Numbered from the stretch's first letter, positions 16,619 through 26,137 are shown. The stretch: 64,000 nt of DNA from Thermoplasmata archaeon (GCA_021810045.1 JAJZJR010000002.1:62001-126000), one strand, 5' to 3'. Notes: a model not told the origin generated them from the letters alone. Translations and numbers: made by a program.

Positions 16619-17548
16619 TTATTCCATTCCGGGAATACCTAATGATTTGCTGATTTCCTTGTATCTGTTCCTGATTGTTACCTCAGTAACACCGGAAACC
16701 CTTGCGATTTCCTTTTGTGTTCTTGGTTTTCCTACCATCACAGAAGCTATGTAAATTGATGCTGCTGCTACACCAGTAGGACCTTTCCCTGAGGATATAC
16801 CAAGTTCGATGGATCTCCTTACAATATCCTCACTGACAATTATTGCCTGTTTGTCAAGGTCAAGTTTGCTGCAGAACTGTGCAACGTATGAATATGGAGT
16901 TGTTGGCTTAAGGTTCAGACTCAGTTCTTTTGCAAGATGTCTGTAGGCCTTACCTATCTTTTTCTTGTTGACTTCGGAAGCCTTAGAAATTTCGTCAAGG
17001 GTTCTTGGGAGGTTGACCATCCTACATGCTGCATATATTGATGCACAAACTATGCTCTCTATGCTCCTTCCTCTTATGAGATTCTTCTCTACAGCCCTTC
17101 TGTAAATAAGAGCCGCTGTTTCCTTTATATCTTTAGGTATGCCCAGCTTTGCACCATTGTCATTGAGCATCTGAAGGGCAAGTGACAGATTCCTTTCAGC
17201 TGCATTGCTTACCCTTATTCTCTGGTGCCATTTTCTGACACGATAAATTTGAGCTCTGTTCTTGTGTGGGATTCTTTTTCCATAATAATCTTTGTTCGAC
17301 CAAGAAATTTCGGTTGCCAGACCCTTATCATGGCTTAAAAATGTCATTGGCGATCCGGTTCTTGCCCTTCTATCGTCCTGCTCTGAGTCGAAAGCCCTCC
17401 ACTCTGGACCCTGATCTATGAATGAATCTTCTAGAACCATACCACAATCATTACAAATCAGTTCTCCCCTCTCATAATCTCTAACGAGATGCTCAGAACC
17501 ACATTCCTGGCACCTCTTTGTAATATCCTGATCAATATTGGAAGCCAT
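16619..17548 (-). CDS. tfb: Transcription initiation factor TFB (copy 1)
   Basis: Recruits RNA polymerase to TBP-bound promoters. The 309-residue protein has the N-terminal zinc ribbon (Cys13, 16, 32, 35), a B-reader/linker region with [11 protein letters not shown] and GSPMTF, and two cyclin repeats (from about 110 and 205) including [17 protein letters not shown] and [15 protein letters not shown]. The final helix-turn-helix that reads the BRE is intact ([19 protein letters not shown]). TTAAATAC lies about 25-31 nt before the ATG. It is divergent from the gar1-tfb2 pair. Confidence 0.97.
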   Translation of the reverse strand: MASNIDQDITKRCQECGSEHLVRDYERGELICNDCGMVLEDSFIDQGPEWRAFDSEQDDRRARTGSPMTFLSHDKGLATEISWSNKDYYGKRIPHKNRAQIYRVRKWHQRIRVSNAAERNLSLALQMLNDNGAKLGIPKDIKETAALIYRRAVEKNLIRGRSIESIVCASIYAACRMVNLPRTLDEISKASEVNKKKIGKAYRHLAKELSLNLKPTTPYSYVAQFCSKLDLDKQAIIVSEDIVRRSIELGISSGKGPTGVAAASIYIASVMVGKPRTQKEIARVSGVTEVTIRNRYKEISKSLGIPGME

Positions 17549-17785
17549 TTTAACACCAATGAATAATTAGTATTTAATGTCATAGGAAAAGCTATTAAAG
17601 TTTTTCCACCATTGATATATTAAAATTTCACTACACAACCTTGTTTTTTTATTAAAACCGTAAACCTAAGTAATACCAAATACAAAAACTATGTAAGGCT
17701 ATCTATTACGCACCCCGTAGTTAAACAAAACAGGATACCAATACTTTAATATCTAGATAAGATGTATTAATAAATTTGCGTAGAG

Positions 17786-17793
17786 TTTAAATA
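17786..17793 (+). promoter_or_regulatory. TATA box of the gar1-tfb2 operon
   Basis: TTTAAATA lies 20-27 nt upstream of the gar1 ATG at 17813, fitting a leaderless start. The wider 17549-17812 region is strongly AT-rich and holds the divergent promoters of both tfb operons; no RNA gene is recognised in it. Confidence 0.6.
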
Positions 17794-17812
17794 CCATGTT
17801 GTCATAACTAAT

Positions 17813-18031
17813 ATGTTGGCAAAAGAAAACTTAGAAATTGTGCATGTAATGAGTAAACAGCTAGTAATAAGAGCAGGGCAGTGCACAAAAATCAAAGCAA
17901 AGGTACTGGATGAAAATGACAAGATCGTTGGCCGACTGATGAAGATATTTGGCCCTGTTTCCAACCCATATGGGCTGGTTAACTTGAATGAAGAAGTAAA
18001 TGAGCCTGAGAAATTAAGGCTCATATGTTAG
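17813..18031 (+). CDS. H/ACA ribonucleoprotein subunit Gar1
   Basis: A 72-residue beta-barrel protein matching archaeal Gar1: LEIVHVMSKQLVIRAG, then a V-x-D-E-N-D-K-I-V-G-R segment and the diagnostic IFGPVSNPYGLV near residues 45-56. Gar1 joins Cbf5, Nop10 and L7Ae in RNA-guided pseudouridylation. The Gar1-TFB gene order is widely conserved in archaea, which supports the call. Its stop is directly followed by the second tfb gene. Confidence 0.9.
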   Translation: MLAKENLEIVHVMSKQLVIRAGQCTKIKAKVLDENDKIVGRLMKIFGPVSNPYGLVNLNEEVNEPEKLRLIC

Positions 18032-18040
18032 GTGAGAAAA

Positions 18041-18982
18041 ATGGAGAACACAGAAAGTAAAAAGAAACATATCGAAGAAATTGAAAAGTGCCCAGAGTGT
18101 GGCTCCTTCCAGCTTGTAAGAGATTATGAAAGAGGTGAGCTTGTCTGTAACAACTGTGGTCTCGTCATAGATGACAGTTACATCGACCAGGGACCTGAAT
18201 GGAGAGCATTTGATTCAGAACAGACTGAATCAAGGTCCAGAGTAGGTTCACCCATGACCTTCACAATTCACGACAAGGGACTTTCCACAGACATTTCATG
18301 GAAGAACAAGGACTCTTACGGTAAATCAATTCCTACCAGAAACCGTGCACAGTTATACAGACTGAGAAAGTGGCAGAAGAGGATCAAGGTATCCAATGCC
18401 GCAGAGAGAAACCTTTCGCAGGCACTTCAGGAGCTTGAGAGAATGGCTTCAAACCTGAGCATACCGAACGATGTCAGGGAAACTGCTGCTGTGATTTACA
18501 GGAAAGCAGTCAAGCAGAACATGATCAGGGGAAGAAGTATTGAGGGTGTTGTGGCGGGTTCCATATATGCCGCATGCAGGATCACAAACGTTCCCAGAAC
18601 ACTGGATGAAATTGCATCTGTGACAAGAGTAAAGAAGAAGGAAATTGGAAGGACCTACAGGATAATGAGCAGGTACCTCAAACTCAACATCATGCCCTCA
18701 AAGCCTGATGACTATGTGAACAGGTTCTGCAGCAAGCTGAAGCTTTCAATGGAAGCCAGAAAGAAAGCAACAGAAATCCTGAAGATGGCCCAGGACAATG
18801 ACCTGACCTCTGGAAAAGGACCAACAGGTGTAGCGGCAGCAGCCATATACATCGCCTCCCTTATAACAGAGGAGAGGAGAACACAGAGGGCAGTCGCAGA
18901 GGTTGCAGGTGTCACTGAAGTGACAATAAGGAACCGCTACAAAGAGCTCACAGAAAAGCTCTCCCTAAACGTGGAACAGTAA
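18041..18982 (+). CDS. tfb: Transcription initiation factor TFB (copy 2)
   Basis: A second complete TFB, about 313 residues. The zinc ribbon uses Cys17, 20, 36 and 39; the reader region with [11 protein letters not shown] and GSPMTF is nearly the same as in copy 1; two cyclin repeats follow ([33 protein letters not shown]) and the end helix-turn-helix is [13 protein letters not shown] start at ATG 18041 because GGTGA lies about 6 nt before it; GTG 18032 is the alternative. It is probably the ancestral copy, as it keeps the conserved link to gar1. Confidence 0.96.
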   Translation: MENTESKKKHIEEIEKCPECGSFQLVRDYERGELVCNNCGLVIDDSYIDQGPEWRAFDSEQTESRSRVGSPMTFTIHDKGLSTDISWKNKDSYGKSIPTRNRAQLYRLRKWQKRIKVSNAAERNLSQALQELERMASNLSIPNDVRETAAVIYRKAVKQNMIRGRSIEGVVAGSIYAACRITNVPRTLDEIASVTRVKKKEIGRTYRIMSRYLKLNIMPSKPDDYVNRFCSKLKLSMEARKKATEILKMAQDNDLTSGKGPTGVAAAAIYIASLITEERRTQRAVAEVAGVTEVTIRNRYKELTEKLSLNVEQ

Positions 18983-18997
18983 AATTTACATTCCACA

Positions 18998-19225
18998 TCA
19001 ATAAATTTTTTTGAATACTTCGTAAGATCTTAAAAGATCGTCGACAAGATTGTAGAGGGATGTTATTTTATCTGTACTTACAGTAACTTCAATTCTGCCA
19101 TCTTTTACTACCGTAACCCAGTTATTGGCATCATCTGCCTTTAAGGCATCCAGTAGATCAGTACATTCATGCCCTTCACATTCTATTGCCACCTTGATTT
19201 GCAACATACGAATAGTGGGCACCAT
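18998..19225 (-). CDS. KEOPS complex subunit Pcc1
   Basis: A 75-residue protein with the Pcc1 pattern: a strand (LQIKVAIEC), helix (LLDALKAD), two strands and the C-terminal helix SLYNLVDDLLRSYEVF, where the D-D-L-L segment is the family's dimer element. KEOPS makes the t6A modification of ANN-decoding tRNAs. The start may be ATG 19225 or the ATG at 19207. It is convergent with tfb2 and next to tRNA-Leu. Confidence 0.8.
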   Translation of the reverse strand: MVPTIRMLQIKVAIECEGHECTDLLDALKADDANNWVTVVKDGRIEVTVSTDKITSLYNLVDDLLRSYEVFKKIY

Positions 19226-19288
19226 TATTTAGCCTTGACGTGCCAGAAAGGAAAATATCATAAGTATACTACAGTTCCTGAACGAAAA

Positions 19289-19373
19289 GCGGAGGTTGCC
19301 GAGCCAGGTCAAAGGCGACAGACTCAAGATCTGTTTCCGTAGGGGTTCGCCGGTTCGAATCCGGCCCTCCGCA
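19289..19373 (+). tRNA. tRNA-Leu (anticodon CAA)
   Basis: A type II tRNA with a long variable arm. The acceptor GCGGAGG (19289-19295) pairs with CCTCCGC (19366-19372); A19373 is the discriminator. The anticodon stem ACAGA/TCTGT encloses CTCAAGA, giving anticodon CAA (codon TTG). The T arm is GCCGG-TTCGAAT-CCGGC. No CCA and no intron. Confidence 0.95.
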
Positions 19374-19686
19374 TCCTTATTTTGAGAGAGGGAAGCTTTT
19401 TAACGATTTAAACGGGCACAATTTGGGGGATATAGTATGTTTTTCGCTCCTTAGATTAACCTAATCCTGCTGTTTAAGGTGGCAAATAAGAAAAATTAGA
19501 AGCACGAAACATCAGAATTAATCTGAATAATAGGGGGAGTTGCACACTTATTCCTTTACTAAATAAGTGAGAAAAATTGGTATCTCATTTAGAGAAACTA
19601 TTCTAAAAACAGAGAATTTAGAGTAATTTAGCTGTTTTCTCCGCAGTTTTTACCAGTGTTTTTGCATACATTAAGAAATTTCAGAG
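19374..19686 (+). other. Intergenic region without recognised gene
   Basis: AT-rich sequence between tRNA-Leu and the B3/B4 gene. I see no ORF with a credible protein pattern on either strand and no strong hairpin; a weak stem can be formed by CTAAATAAGTGAG and CTCATTTAG near 19558-19600 with a bulge. Confidence 0.5.
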
Positions 19687-20382
19687 TTACCATTGTATTT
19701 CCATTCTACTTTTATCCAGAATGAAAATTCTAACCTCTGCATCGCAGTACGATGTGAGATAGTTTGAAAACTCTTCCAGTGCTTTGTGAAGTATGTCTTC
19801 ATTGATTGGCGGTAAAGCCTCCGTTACAAAGAATGCCTCCTTTGTGCCCTCCGTAAGTTTAGTTAAGTCAGATTCTCTCCAGTTGAATTTTCTGCATAAT
19901 ACTTTTTCCTCATCAGAATATATTACCTCATCCGGGTTTGGATGTGTTAGCTCACTGGAACCCAGCTCGATAAATTCTTCTGTTCCCTGTGCAAACCTCA
20001 GTTGAATGTTGCCATTTATTTTATCCAAATCTTCACCTCCGAAAGGTGTCATGTATCTCAATGACAGGTAGTTGTAAATGTCAACTAAATTGTTTATGTG
20101 AGGCAGTTGACCTCCTTTCAACACTCTCCTTATCAGGGCTTCATGAGATGGCCTGCCATCCTTCACTTTCAGATCCTTATAAGCAGCTCTCCAGTTGGAG
20201 ATTAACGGGTTATCTTTCACAGTTTCCAAATCCAATCTTAACCGTATCTCTGATTCTGCCTTTCTTAAGAGATTTTCAATTTCCTTTTTTTCTCCATGAT
20301 TTTTAATCCCGCTGGAAACTAAAACACCAAGTCTCAGATCTGGAAATAACTGGAATATTTTCGGATTAACTGAAAATTCCAT
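19687..20382 (-). CDS. Stand-alone B3/B4 domain protein
   Basis: A 231-residue free-standing B3/B4 domain, the module that in bacterial PheRS beta binds and edits misacylated aminoacyl ends. Visible elements are KVKDGRPSHEALIRRVLKGG near residue 75, INNLVDIYNYLSLRYMTPFGGEDLD near 100-120 and the C-terminal FFVTEALPP. Family members are proposed to act in trans on amino-acid or aminoacyl-tRNA quality control, but the substrate is unproven. I start at ATG 20382, which has TTTTTTAATA about 20-29 nt upstream; a TTG three codons earlier is unlikely. Confidence 0.82.
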   Translation of the reverse strand: MEFSVNPKIFQLFPDLRLGVLVSSGIKNHGEKKEIENLLRKAESEIRLRLDLETVKDNPLISNWRAAYKDLKVKDGRPSHEALIRRVLKGGQLPHINNLVDIYNYLSLRYMTPFGGEDLDKINGNIQLRFAQGTEEFIELGSSELTHPNPDEVIYSDEEKVLCRKFNWRESDLTKLTEGTKEAFFVTEALPPINEDILHKALEEFSNYLTSYCDAEVRIFILDKSRMEIQW

Positions 20383-20505
20383 TTTAAGCAATGTTATTGA
20401 TTATTAAAAAATGAGCTTTGGGAACTACTTCTTAGACATTTGACAATATAATTGCCTTCAAATCAAAATGCTTTAATGTCTTAGTGAAGTGCCATTTAGA
20501 GGATC

Positions 20506-21762
20506 ATGAACGAGAGAATCCAATCCGCGACCACAGTATTAAAAAAACTGCTCCCAGAAATAGAATCAACATACAAATTAATCCATTCTCATCCGGAACT
20601 TTCAATGCAGGAATATGAAACAGCAGATCTTGTCGCTAAAAATCTGGATAGATCTGGATTTGAGGTACTTACAGGAATAGGAAAAACCGGTGTTGCTGGA
20701 ATTTTGCGGAATGGTGATGGGCCTACTGTGATGACCAGAGCCGACATGGATGCCTTACCGGTAAAGGAAGGAACTGGTCTTCCATATGCCAGCAAAGTAA
20801 TCACAACTGATGAAGAAGGAAAAACTGTGCCTGTTATGCATGCATGCGGACACGACATGCATGTTGCCTGGCTTTTAGGTGCAGCCTCTTTGTTTGCGAG
20901 TAACAGGAATATATGGAAAGGTACACTGATCGTTATTTTCCAGCCCGCAGAAGAAACCGCCGCAGGTTCAAGAGCCATGATAAACGATGGGCTGTTCCGG
21001 AAAATACCAAAACCTGATGTGGTTCTCGGACAGCACGTCATGGTCGGTTCTGCCGGGGTAATTGGCTGGCGTGATGGAGTAGTAACATCCACAGCGGATA
21101 GTCTGGAAATAAAAATGTTCGGCCGTGGGGCTCACGGTTCCATGCCGCAATCCAGTGTTGATCCGGTAATCATGTCGGCATCTACCGCCCTTCGGTTGCA
21201 GACTATTGTATCCAGAGAGATTTCACCTTCTGATTTTGCAGTTCTGACAATAGGTTCTCTGCAGGCAGGAACCAAGGAAAATGTGATTCCAGACGAAGCA
21301 GTACTTAAGCTTAATATCCGAACATTGGATGAAAATGTACGTGCACATATTTTGTCGGCAGTTGAGAGGATTGTGTATTCCGAGGCCTCTGCATCTGGTG
21401 CCCCTAAGAAACCTGAAATAAGGTCCATAGAGCATTATTCTCTTGTGAGGAATGACAGTAAAGCCACTGAAAAGGCAGTTGAATCTTTTAAATCCTGTTT
21501 CCCTTCTGAGGAATTAAAGGAAGTGCAACCCACCTCTGCAAGTGAAGATTTCGGGAACTTTGGTGATGAGGCAAATGTACCTTCAGTATTCTGGTTTGTA
21601 GGGGGTACTGATCCCGATGAATTTGCAAGGGCCGAAAAAGATGGAAAAATTGGAGAGATACCGACAAACCACAATCCATGCTTTGCACCGGTTATTCATC
21701 CAACACTGGAAGCAGGAATAAAGGCAATGTATTGTGCTGCAGGAGCATGGTTATTCCAATAA
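20506..21762 (+). CDS. M20D-type metallo-amidohydrolase (N-acyl amino acid / IAA-amide hydrolase family)
   Basis: A 418-residue zinc-dependent aminoacylase/carboxypeptidase of peptidase family M20D. The metal motif MHACGHDMHVAWLLGAA is near residues 111-127, with the family elements HSHPELSMQEYET near 30, EEGTGLPYAS-type loop near 87, PAEETAAGSRAMI near 147 and HNPCF near 390. The lid/dimerisation domain lies at about 190-310. It releases amino acids from N-acyl or short peptide substrates. It is 32 nt upstream of the TRIC channel gene on the same strand. Confidence 0.92.
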   Translation: MNERIQSATTVLKKLLPEIESTYKLIHSHPELSMQEYETADLVAKNLDRSGFEVLTGIGKTGVAGILRNGDGPTVMTRADMDALPVKEGTGLPYASKVITTDEEGKTVPVMHACGHDMHVAWLLGAASLFASNRNIWKGTLIVIFQPAEETAAGSRAMINDGLFRKIPKPDVVLGQHVMVGSAGVIGWRDGVVTSTADSLEIKMFGRGAHGSMPQSSVDPVIMSASTALRLQTIVSREISPSDFAVLTIGSLQAGTKENVIPDEAVLKLNIRTLDENVRAHILSAVERIVYSEASASGAPKKPEIRSIEHYSLVRNDSKATEKAVESFKSCFPSEELKEVQPTSASEDFGNFGDEANVPSVFWFVGGTDPDEFARAEKDGKIGEIPTNHNPCFAPVIHPTLEAGIKAMYCAAGAWLFQ

Positions 21763-21794
21763 CCCAGATATTGTATGTAGGTGGATGAGCAGTA

Positions 21795-22409
21795 TTGACC
21801 CTGTTACTTGAAGTGTTGGATCTCACTGGTACATTCGTATTTGGCATTAGTGGAGCAATTGCCGGAGTCAGACACAAAGTTGACCTTTTCGGAGTACTGG
21901 TACTTTCTTTTGCTGCTGCAAATGCAGGCGGAATTATGAGAGACCTTATTATTGGTTCAATTCCCCCGGCAACAATCAGTCAATGGCAGTATATTGTGGC
22001 CGCACTTCTCCCCGGTTTGCTGACATTTTATTTTTATCCTGTAGTCAAGAAACTCAATCACCCCTTATTGATTTTTGACGCAGCCGGACTTTCACTCTTT
22101 GCTGTTTCTGGCTCATTGAAAGCATTGGAATTTCACCTGAATCCACTTGCCGCAGTGCTTTTAGGTATTCTCACAGGTGTTGGTGGTGGTGTGACACGTG
22201 ATATCCTTGTCGGCGAGGTCCCTGTCATTTTACGTACAGATATCTATGCTGTGGCAGCCCTTGCAGGTTCATCGCTAGTTGTTGGAGGATACTTTTTGGG
22301 ACTTCCGTCTGTGGCTCTTGCAGTCATGGGTGGGGCACTTTGCTTTTTCATAAGGATTATGGCGATTCATTACCATTGGAGATTGCCTATTCCAAAAGTA
22401 CATGAGTAA
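21795..22409 (+). CDS. TRIC-type trimeric cation channel (UPF0126/YicG family)
   Basis: A 204-residue membrane protein with seven hydrophobic segments arranged as two repeats plus one. Each repeat has the family glycine motif: ANAGGIMRDLIIG near 50-62 and GVGGGVTRDILVG near 135-147. This inverted-repeat pattern with GG-x(2)-RD is diagnostic of prokaryotic TRIC channels, which form homotrimeric potassium/cation pores. The start is TTG 21795, as no ATG fits the N-terminal helix. It may share a transcript with the upstream amidohydrolase. Confidence 0.88.
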   Translation: MTLLLEVLDLTGTFVFGISGAIAGVRHKVDLFGVLVLSFAAANAGGIMRDLIIGSIPPATISQWQYIVAALLPGLLTFYFYPVVKKLNHPLLIFDAAGLSLFAVSGSLKALEFHLNPLAAVLLGILTGVGGGVTRDILVGEVPVILRTDIYAVAALAGSSLVVGGYFLGLPSVALAVMGGALCFFIRIMAIHYHWRLPIPKVHE

Positions 22410-22568
22410 TTTGATTTGTAAAAGGCTTTAAAAATACTACAGGAGATTTGAATAGATGAATTGTTTATTTTTATGATCCAACCAAATGAAATATGAGTTT
22501 TGCTCAGCCATTTGGAATGTCTAAAGTTTCCCCATCCATTTCTTAGTAAAGGAATATGTTATGAAAAT

Positions 22569-22721
22569 TTATTTTACAGCAAACAGAGTCCCCGGGACAA
22601 ATATCCCCACGGCAGGATGCCTAACGTTTCCCTCCTGTTCAAAGGGAATTTTTGCAGTTTGACAAAGTAAGAAATGATTCTGACTGAAGCAGTGGGAAAT
22701 ATTGCCATGAATTATTTCTTC
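22569..22721 (-). other. 50-codon open stretch, possible remnant of a mobile element or gene
   Basis: This lies in the 344-nt gap 22410-22753. The minus strand is open between two stop codons and ends with a protein-like segment (IPFEQEGNVRHPAV, then GIFVPGTLFAVK), but it has no start codon. It includes a GC-rich patch in an AT-rich gap (22591-22620) with the palindrome GTCCC-C-GGGAC. It may be a decayed gene tail or the end of an insertion element; nothing recognisable confirms either. The rest of the gap holds nothing I can name. Confidence 0.25.
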
Positions 22722-22753
22722 TTAAGGCAAACGGTCATTTTTAGGAAACTGCA

Positions 22754-23908
22754 TCAGGGTGCAAAATTTTTCCCGAAGAGCTTTCTCGCTATTATGAGCT
22801 TCTGTACTTCAGGAGTTCCGTCTCCTATCAGGAAACCTCTCGAGGCACGAAATTTTCTCTCCAGTGCTGAGGTTTTGACATATCCGGCTGCCCCCAGAGT
22901 CTGCAGGGCATGACTTACGGCTTCAAAGGAGGCTTCACACCCGAATCCTTTTACTGCAGAACTCTCAGCACCATTGTCAATTCCTGAATCGCTCATTGCC
23001 AGAGCTTTGAATGCCATCATTCTTGCAGACTGAAGCTTGGACCAGTCCTCAGCTATCCTGAACGATATTGCTTCATACTTTGAAATGTAATCTCCAAAGA
23101 CTTTCCTTGTTCTGGCGTATTCTATTGCTTCTTCCAGGGCACCCATGGCCAGGCCGATTGCATACAATCCAACATGAACTCTCTGTATTCCAAGTATGTT
23201 CATAAGAATTGCAAAACCCTCATTTTCACCACCTATCAGATTTCCGGATGGTATCCTGACATTGTTTAGCCTGACCCGGCCAAAATCTCCCTGGAAGAGT
23301 GATGCCATGTTTTCATCTTCGTAAGGTTCTACTCCCTGTTCTCCGCCTTCAACTATCATTAGGCTGATACCTTTGTGTTTCTTTTCATCCGGCACATTTG
23401 AAGTCCGTACTGAAATTATGTGCGCATCGGCAATCCCGGGACTGCTGACAAAGGCTTTCTCCCCGTTTATTACAAACTCTTTATTTTCCGGAACTGCACT
23501 GGTTGTGATTGAGGCCGAATCAGAACCGAAACCAGGTTCTGTAAAAGCTCCGCATAGGACTAGTTCCCCGGAAAGATATCTGTCCAGGTAACTCTTTCTT
23601 GTATTTTCATCTGAGATCAATGGGAGCATCTTAGCAAAATGCATTGTAAGAAAAGCAGACACTGGTACCTCATATCGTCCCATTGTTTCTGAAAGGAGTC
23701 CGAGCGTAACTTCATTGAGGCCACCTTCTCCTTTAGGCAATACAGTAGCTCCAAAGATTAGCTGCGACAGATCTTTCAGGAGTTTTCTGGGGAACTTCCG
23801 TTCCCTGATCCAGCCTTCATAAGCTGGAACAACATTCTTTCTGCAGTATTCCTCTAATGATTCCTTTATGATTGATTCCTCGTCACTGAGTGTTCCATCC
23901 AGGTTCAT
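22754..23908 (-). CDS. Acyl-CoA dehydrogenase
   Basis: A 384-residue FAD enzyme that introduces the alpha-beta double bond into acyl-CoA. Typical motifs: CGAFTEPGFGSDSASITTSA near 115-134, VINGEKAFVSSPGIAD near 145, QRVHVGLYAIGLAMGALEEA near 240 and QTLGAAGYVKTSALERKFRASR near 335. In the C-terminal LIGDGTPEVQKLIIAR the position of the usual catalytic Glu (EGT) is Asp. It begins 4 nt after the stop of the fused hydroxyacyl-CoA dehydrogenase/hydratase gene, so both work in one beta-oxidation operon. Confidence 0.95.
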   Translation of the reverse strand: MNLDGTLSDEESIIKESLEEYCRKNVVPAYEGWIRERKFPRKLLKDLSQLIFGATVLPKGEGGLNEVTLGLLSETMGRYEVPVSAFLTMHFAKMLPLISDENTRKSYLDRYLSGELVLCGAFTEPGFGSDSASITTSAVPENKEFVINGEKAFVSSPGIADAHIISVRTSNVPDEKKHKGISLMIVEGGEQGVEPYEDENMASLFQGDFGRVRLNNVRIPSGNLIGGENEGFAILMNILGIQRVHVGLYAIGLAMGALEEAIEYARTRKVFGDYISKYEAISFRIAEDWSKLQSARMMAFKALAMSDSGIDNGAESSAVKGFGCEASFEAVSHALQTLGAAGYVKTSALERKFRASRGFLIGDGTPEVQKLIIARKLFGKNFAP

Positions 23909-23912
23909 AGGT

Positions 23913-25880
23913 TTACCTTCCTCTCCACAATGGTTTCTTCTTTTTCATGAACGATTCCTGGCCATGATGGAAGTCTTCCGAGGATGCAAGGATAAGAAGA
24001 TCGTCGGTTGCAGACTTGGCATGACCGGCAAATGTCTGCCTTACGGCGTTAATAGATGATTTAATTCCAGCAACTGAAAGTGGTGCGACTTTTGCTATTT
24101 TCTTTGCATACTCGGTAGCAACTGCCATTAACTGATCTCCGGAAACAACAACATCAACCATGCCAAGTTTCAGGGCTTCCGCGGCAGAAAACCAATCTCC
24201 TGTAAGGGCGTACCTGGCTAATTTTCTGCTTATCAGTGCTATACCATATGATGACCCCAGAGGCGGCATAGCGCCGATAAGTCCTTCCGGCAGTGAGAAC
24301 ATTGCCGTATTGTCGGCGATTACAATATCAAACATCATGTTCAGTTCACATCCACCACCAAATGCAATGCCGTTTACAGCTGAGATTATTGGCTTGGGGT
24401 AACGTGAAATGACATCAAGCAATGGCTGGGCAAGAGTATTCATCCATATCTTGGCATCCATGGAACTTTTCCATTTTTCCATCATGTCAATATCGTCTCC
24501 TGCGCTGAATGCTCTGCCACTCCCAGTGAGAATTACTGATCTCACGCGTTCCTGGGCTAGGGCTTCCTCCAGGGCCTTCCTAATACCTTCCCAGGTCTCT
24601 TCATTCAACGCGTTTAGTCGGTCAGGCCTGTTCAGGGTAATAATTGCAAAGCAGTCTACACTTATGTAAGATACAGGGCCAAAATTCCTGCTGTCTGCAT
24701 TCCAGGCCAGGAAACCCTCTCCTTTTCTGATGCCTGTTTTCCCCTTGTCGAGCATTTCCTGAATCAGGGGATCTACTCTATACCTCTCACTTCCCGTTTC
24801 CTTGAATTGCTTGTCAAGCATGGCTGCGACATTGTCAAGGCCAAATCTGTCCGCCATTTCCAGTGGACCTTCCGGCCAGTTCATTGCCATTTTCATGGAT
24901 CTATCAACGTCTTCCTTGCTTGCTACACCGTTTCTGACAATCCAAGCAGCTTCATTTATTGCAGATGAAAGCAGCCTTATAGGACTTATACTGAACATGC
25001 CTTCATTTGGTAGCAAAACGGGCCTTGCATATACATTTGGTTTTGGATACGGGTAAAAACCTCTGCCGGATTTCATACCCAGCTCTCCCACTTCCACCTT
25101 TTGTTTGAGTACAGTGGATTCCTCTGTTGAAAATCCCCGGCTCCTCATTTCCCTGTTTGCATTGTACACGGTATCTATACCGACAAAATCCAGAAGTTCG
25201 CATATACCCATTGGAAAACCGAGCCTGAATCTGAACATGGCATCAATATTGCCCATGTCTGATCCTGCTTCAAGCATTTTCATGGATTCCAGGATAACTC
25301 GATCATTAAGTCTGTTAATGAGAAAACCGGGAACATCTTTTCTGACAGTTACGTATTCCTTGTGAATGCTTTTCACAAGATCTTCAGTTGTAGAAAGCGT
25401 TTTTTCGCTCGTATTGCTTGCCAGAATAATTTCCACTATTGGCATCATAATGGGAGGGTTGGAAAAATGCAATCCTATGAACCTGTCTGCTCTCCTTGTC
25501 ATTGAGGCAAGTTCTGTGATAGGTATTGTAGAGGTGTTTGAAGCGAAAATGCATTCCGGACCGGCGATGCTGTCGAGTTTTTCCAGCACGTTTCTTTTTG
25601 CAGTGGAATCTTCTTTGACCACTTCTACAATGTAATCTGCTGAAGCAAATTCATTAAGATCTGTTGTAGTCCTGACCCTCGCAATTATATCTTCTGCTTT
25701 TTCTTTCAGGGTGCCTTTCTTATATAGGTTCTCAAGACTCCATTTCATTTTGTCAATAGCTGCTGAAAGAAAAGAATCCTGAACATCGGACAGAATGACA
25801 TTATATCCTGATGAGGCGAAAACCGCGGCAATGCCGTGACCCATTACACCCGCACCAACAACTCCAATTGTACGACTCAT
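23913..25880 (-). CDS. Fused 3-hydroxyacyl-CoA dehydrogenase / enoyl-CoA hydratase
   Basis: A 655-residue bifunctional enzyme in the archaeal order: dehydrogenase first, hydratase second, the reverse of bacterial FadB. The NAD-binding motif GVVGAGVMGHGIAAVF starts at residue 5; FIGLHFSNPPIMMPIVEI near 140 contains the catalytic His; the second dehydrogenase domain covers about 185-380. The crotonase domain (about 400-655) has GSGRAFSAGDDI, GIAFGGGCELNMMFD with one catalytic Glu and FSLPEGLIGAMPPLG with the other. It precedes the acyl-CoA dehydrogenase gene and supplies the next two beta-oxidation steps. Confidence 0.96.
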   Translation of the reverse strand: MSRTIGVVGAGVMGHGIAAVFASSGYNVILSDVQDSFLSAAIDKMKWSLENLYKKGTLKEKAEDIIARVRTTTDLNEFASADYIVEVVKEDSTAKRNVLEKLDSIAGPECIFASNTSTIPITELASMTRRADRFIGLHFSNPPIMMPIVEIILASNTSEKTLSTTEDLVKSIHKEYVTVRKDVPGFLINRLNDRVILESMKMLEAGSDMGNIDAMFRFRLGFPMGICELLDFVGIDTVYNANREMRSRGFSTEESTVLKQKVEVGELGMKSGRGFYPYPKPNVYARPVLLPNEGMFSISPIRLLSSAINEAAWIVRNGVASKEDVDRSMKMAMNWPEGPLEMADRFGLDNVAAMLDKQFKETGSERYRVDPLIQEMLDKGKTGIRKGEGFLAWNADSRNFGPVSYISVDCFAIITLNRPDRLNALNEETWEGIRKALEEALAQERVRSVILTGSGRAFSAGDDIDMMEKWKSSMDAKIWMNTLAQPLLDVISRYPKPIISAVNGIAFGGGCELNMMFDIVIADNTAMFSLPEGLIGAMPPLGSSYGIALISRKLARYALTGDWFSAAEALKLGMVDVVVSGDQLMAVATEYAKKIAKVAPLSVAGIKSSINAVRQTFAGHAKSATDDLLILASSEDFHHGQESFMKKKKPLWRGR

Positions 25881-26137
25881 AAAAATCCTGATTTATATTA
25901 TTAGATTAGCCATATTTAATTTTGCCGATTTCTATGGACACAGCAATAATAAGTATAATTTGAGTGACTTCATGAATATTCTGACAAACCATTCCTCATC
26001 AATTTCTGATCGAGAAACACAGTATATCCGTAATGCTGATCCTATTTATCCGGATTAAATACGGAATAGCGTCCCTCATTGCATACAGCGGTGAAATTTC
26101 AGGATATTAAATTTAGTCGAACCTTTAATGAATGATT

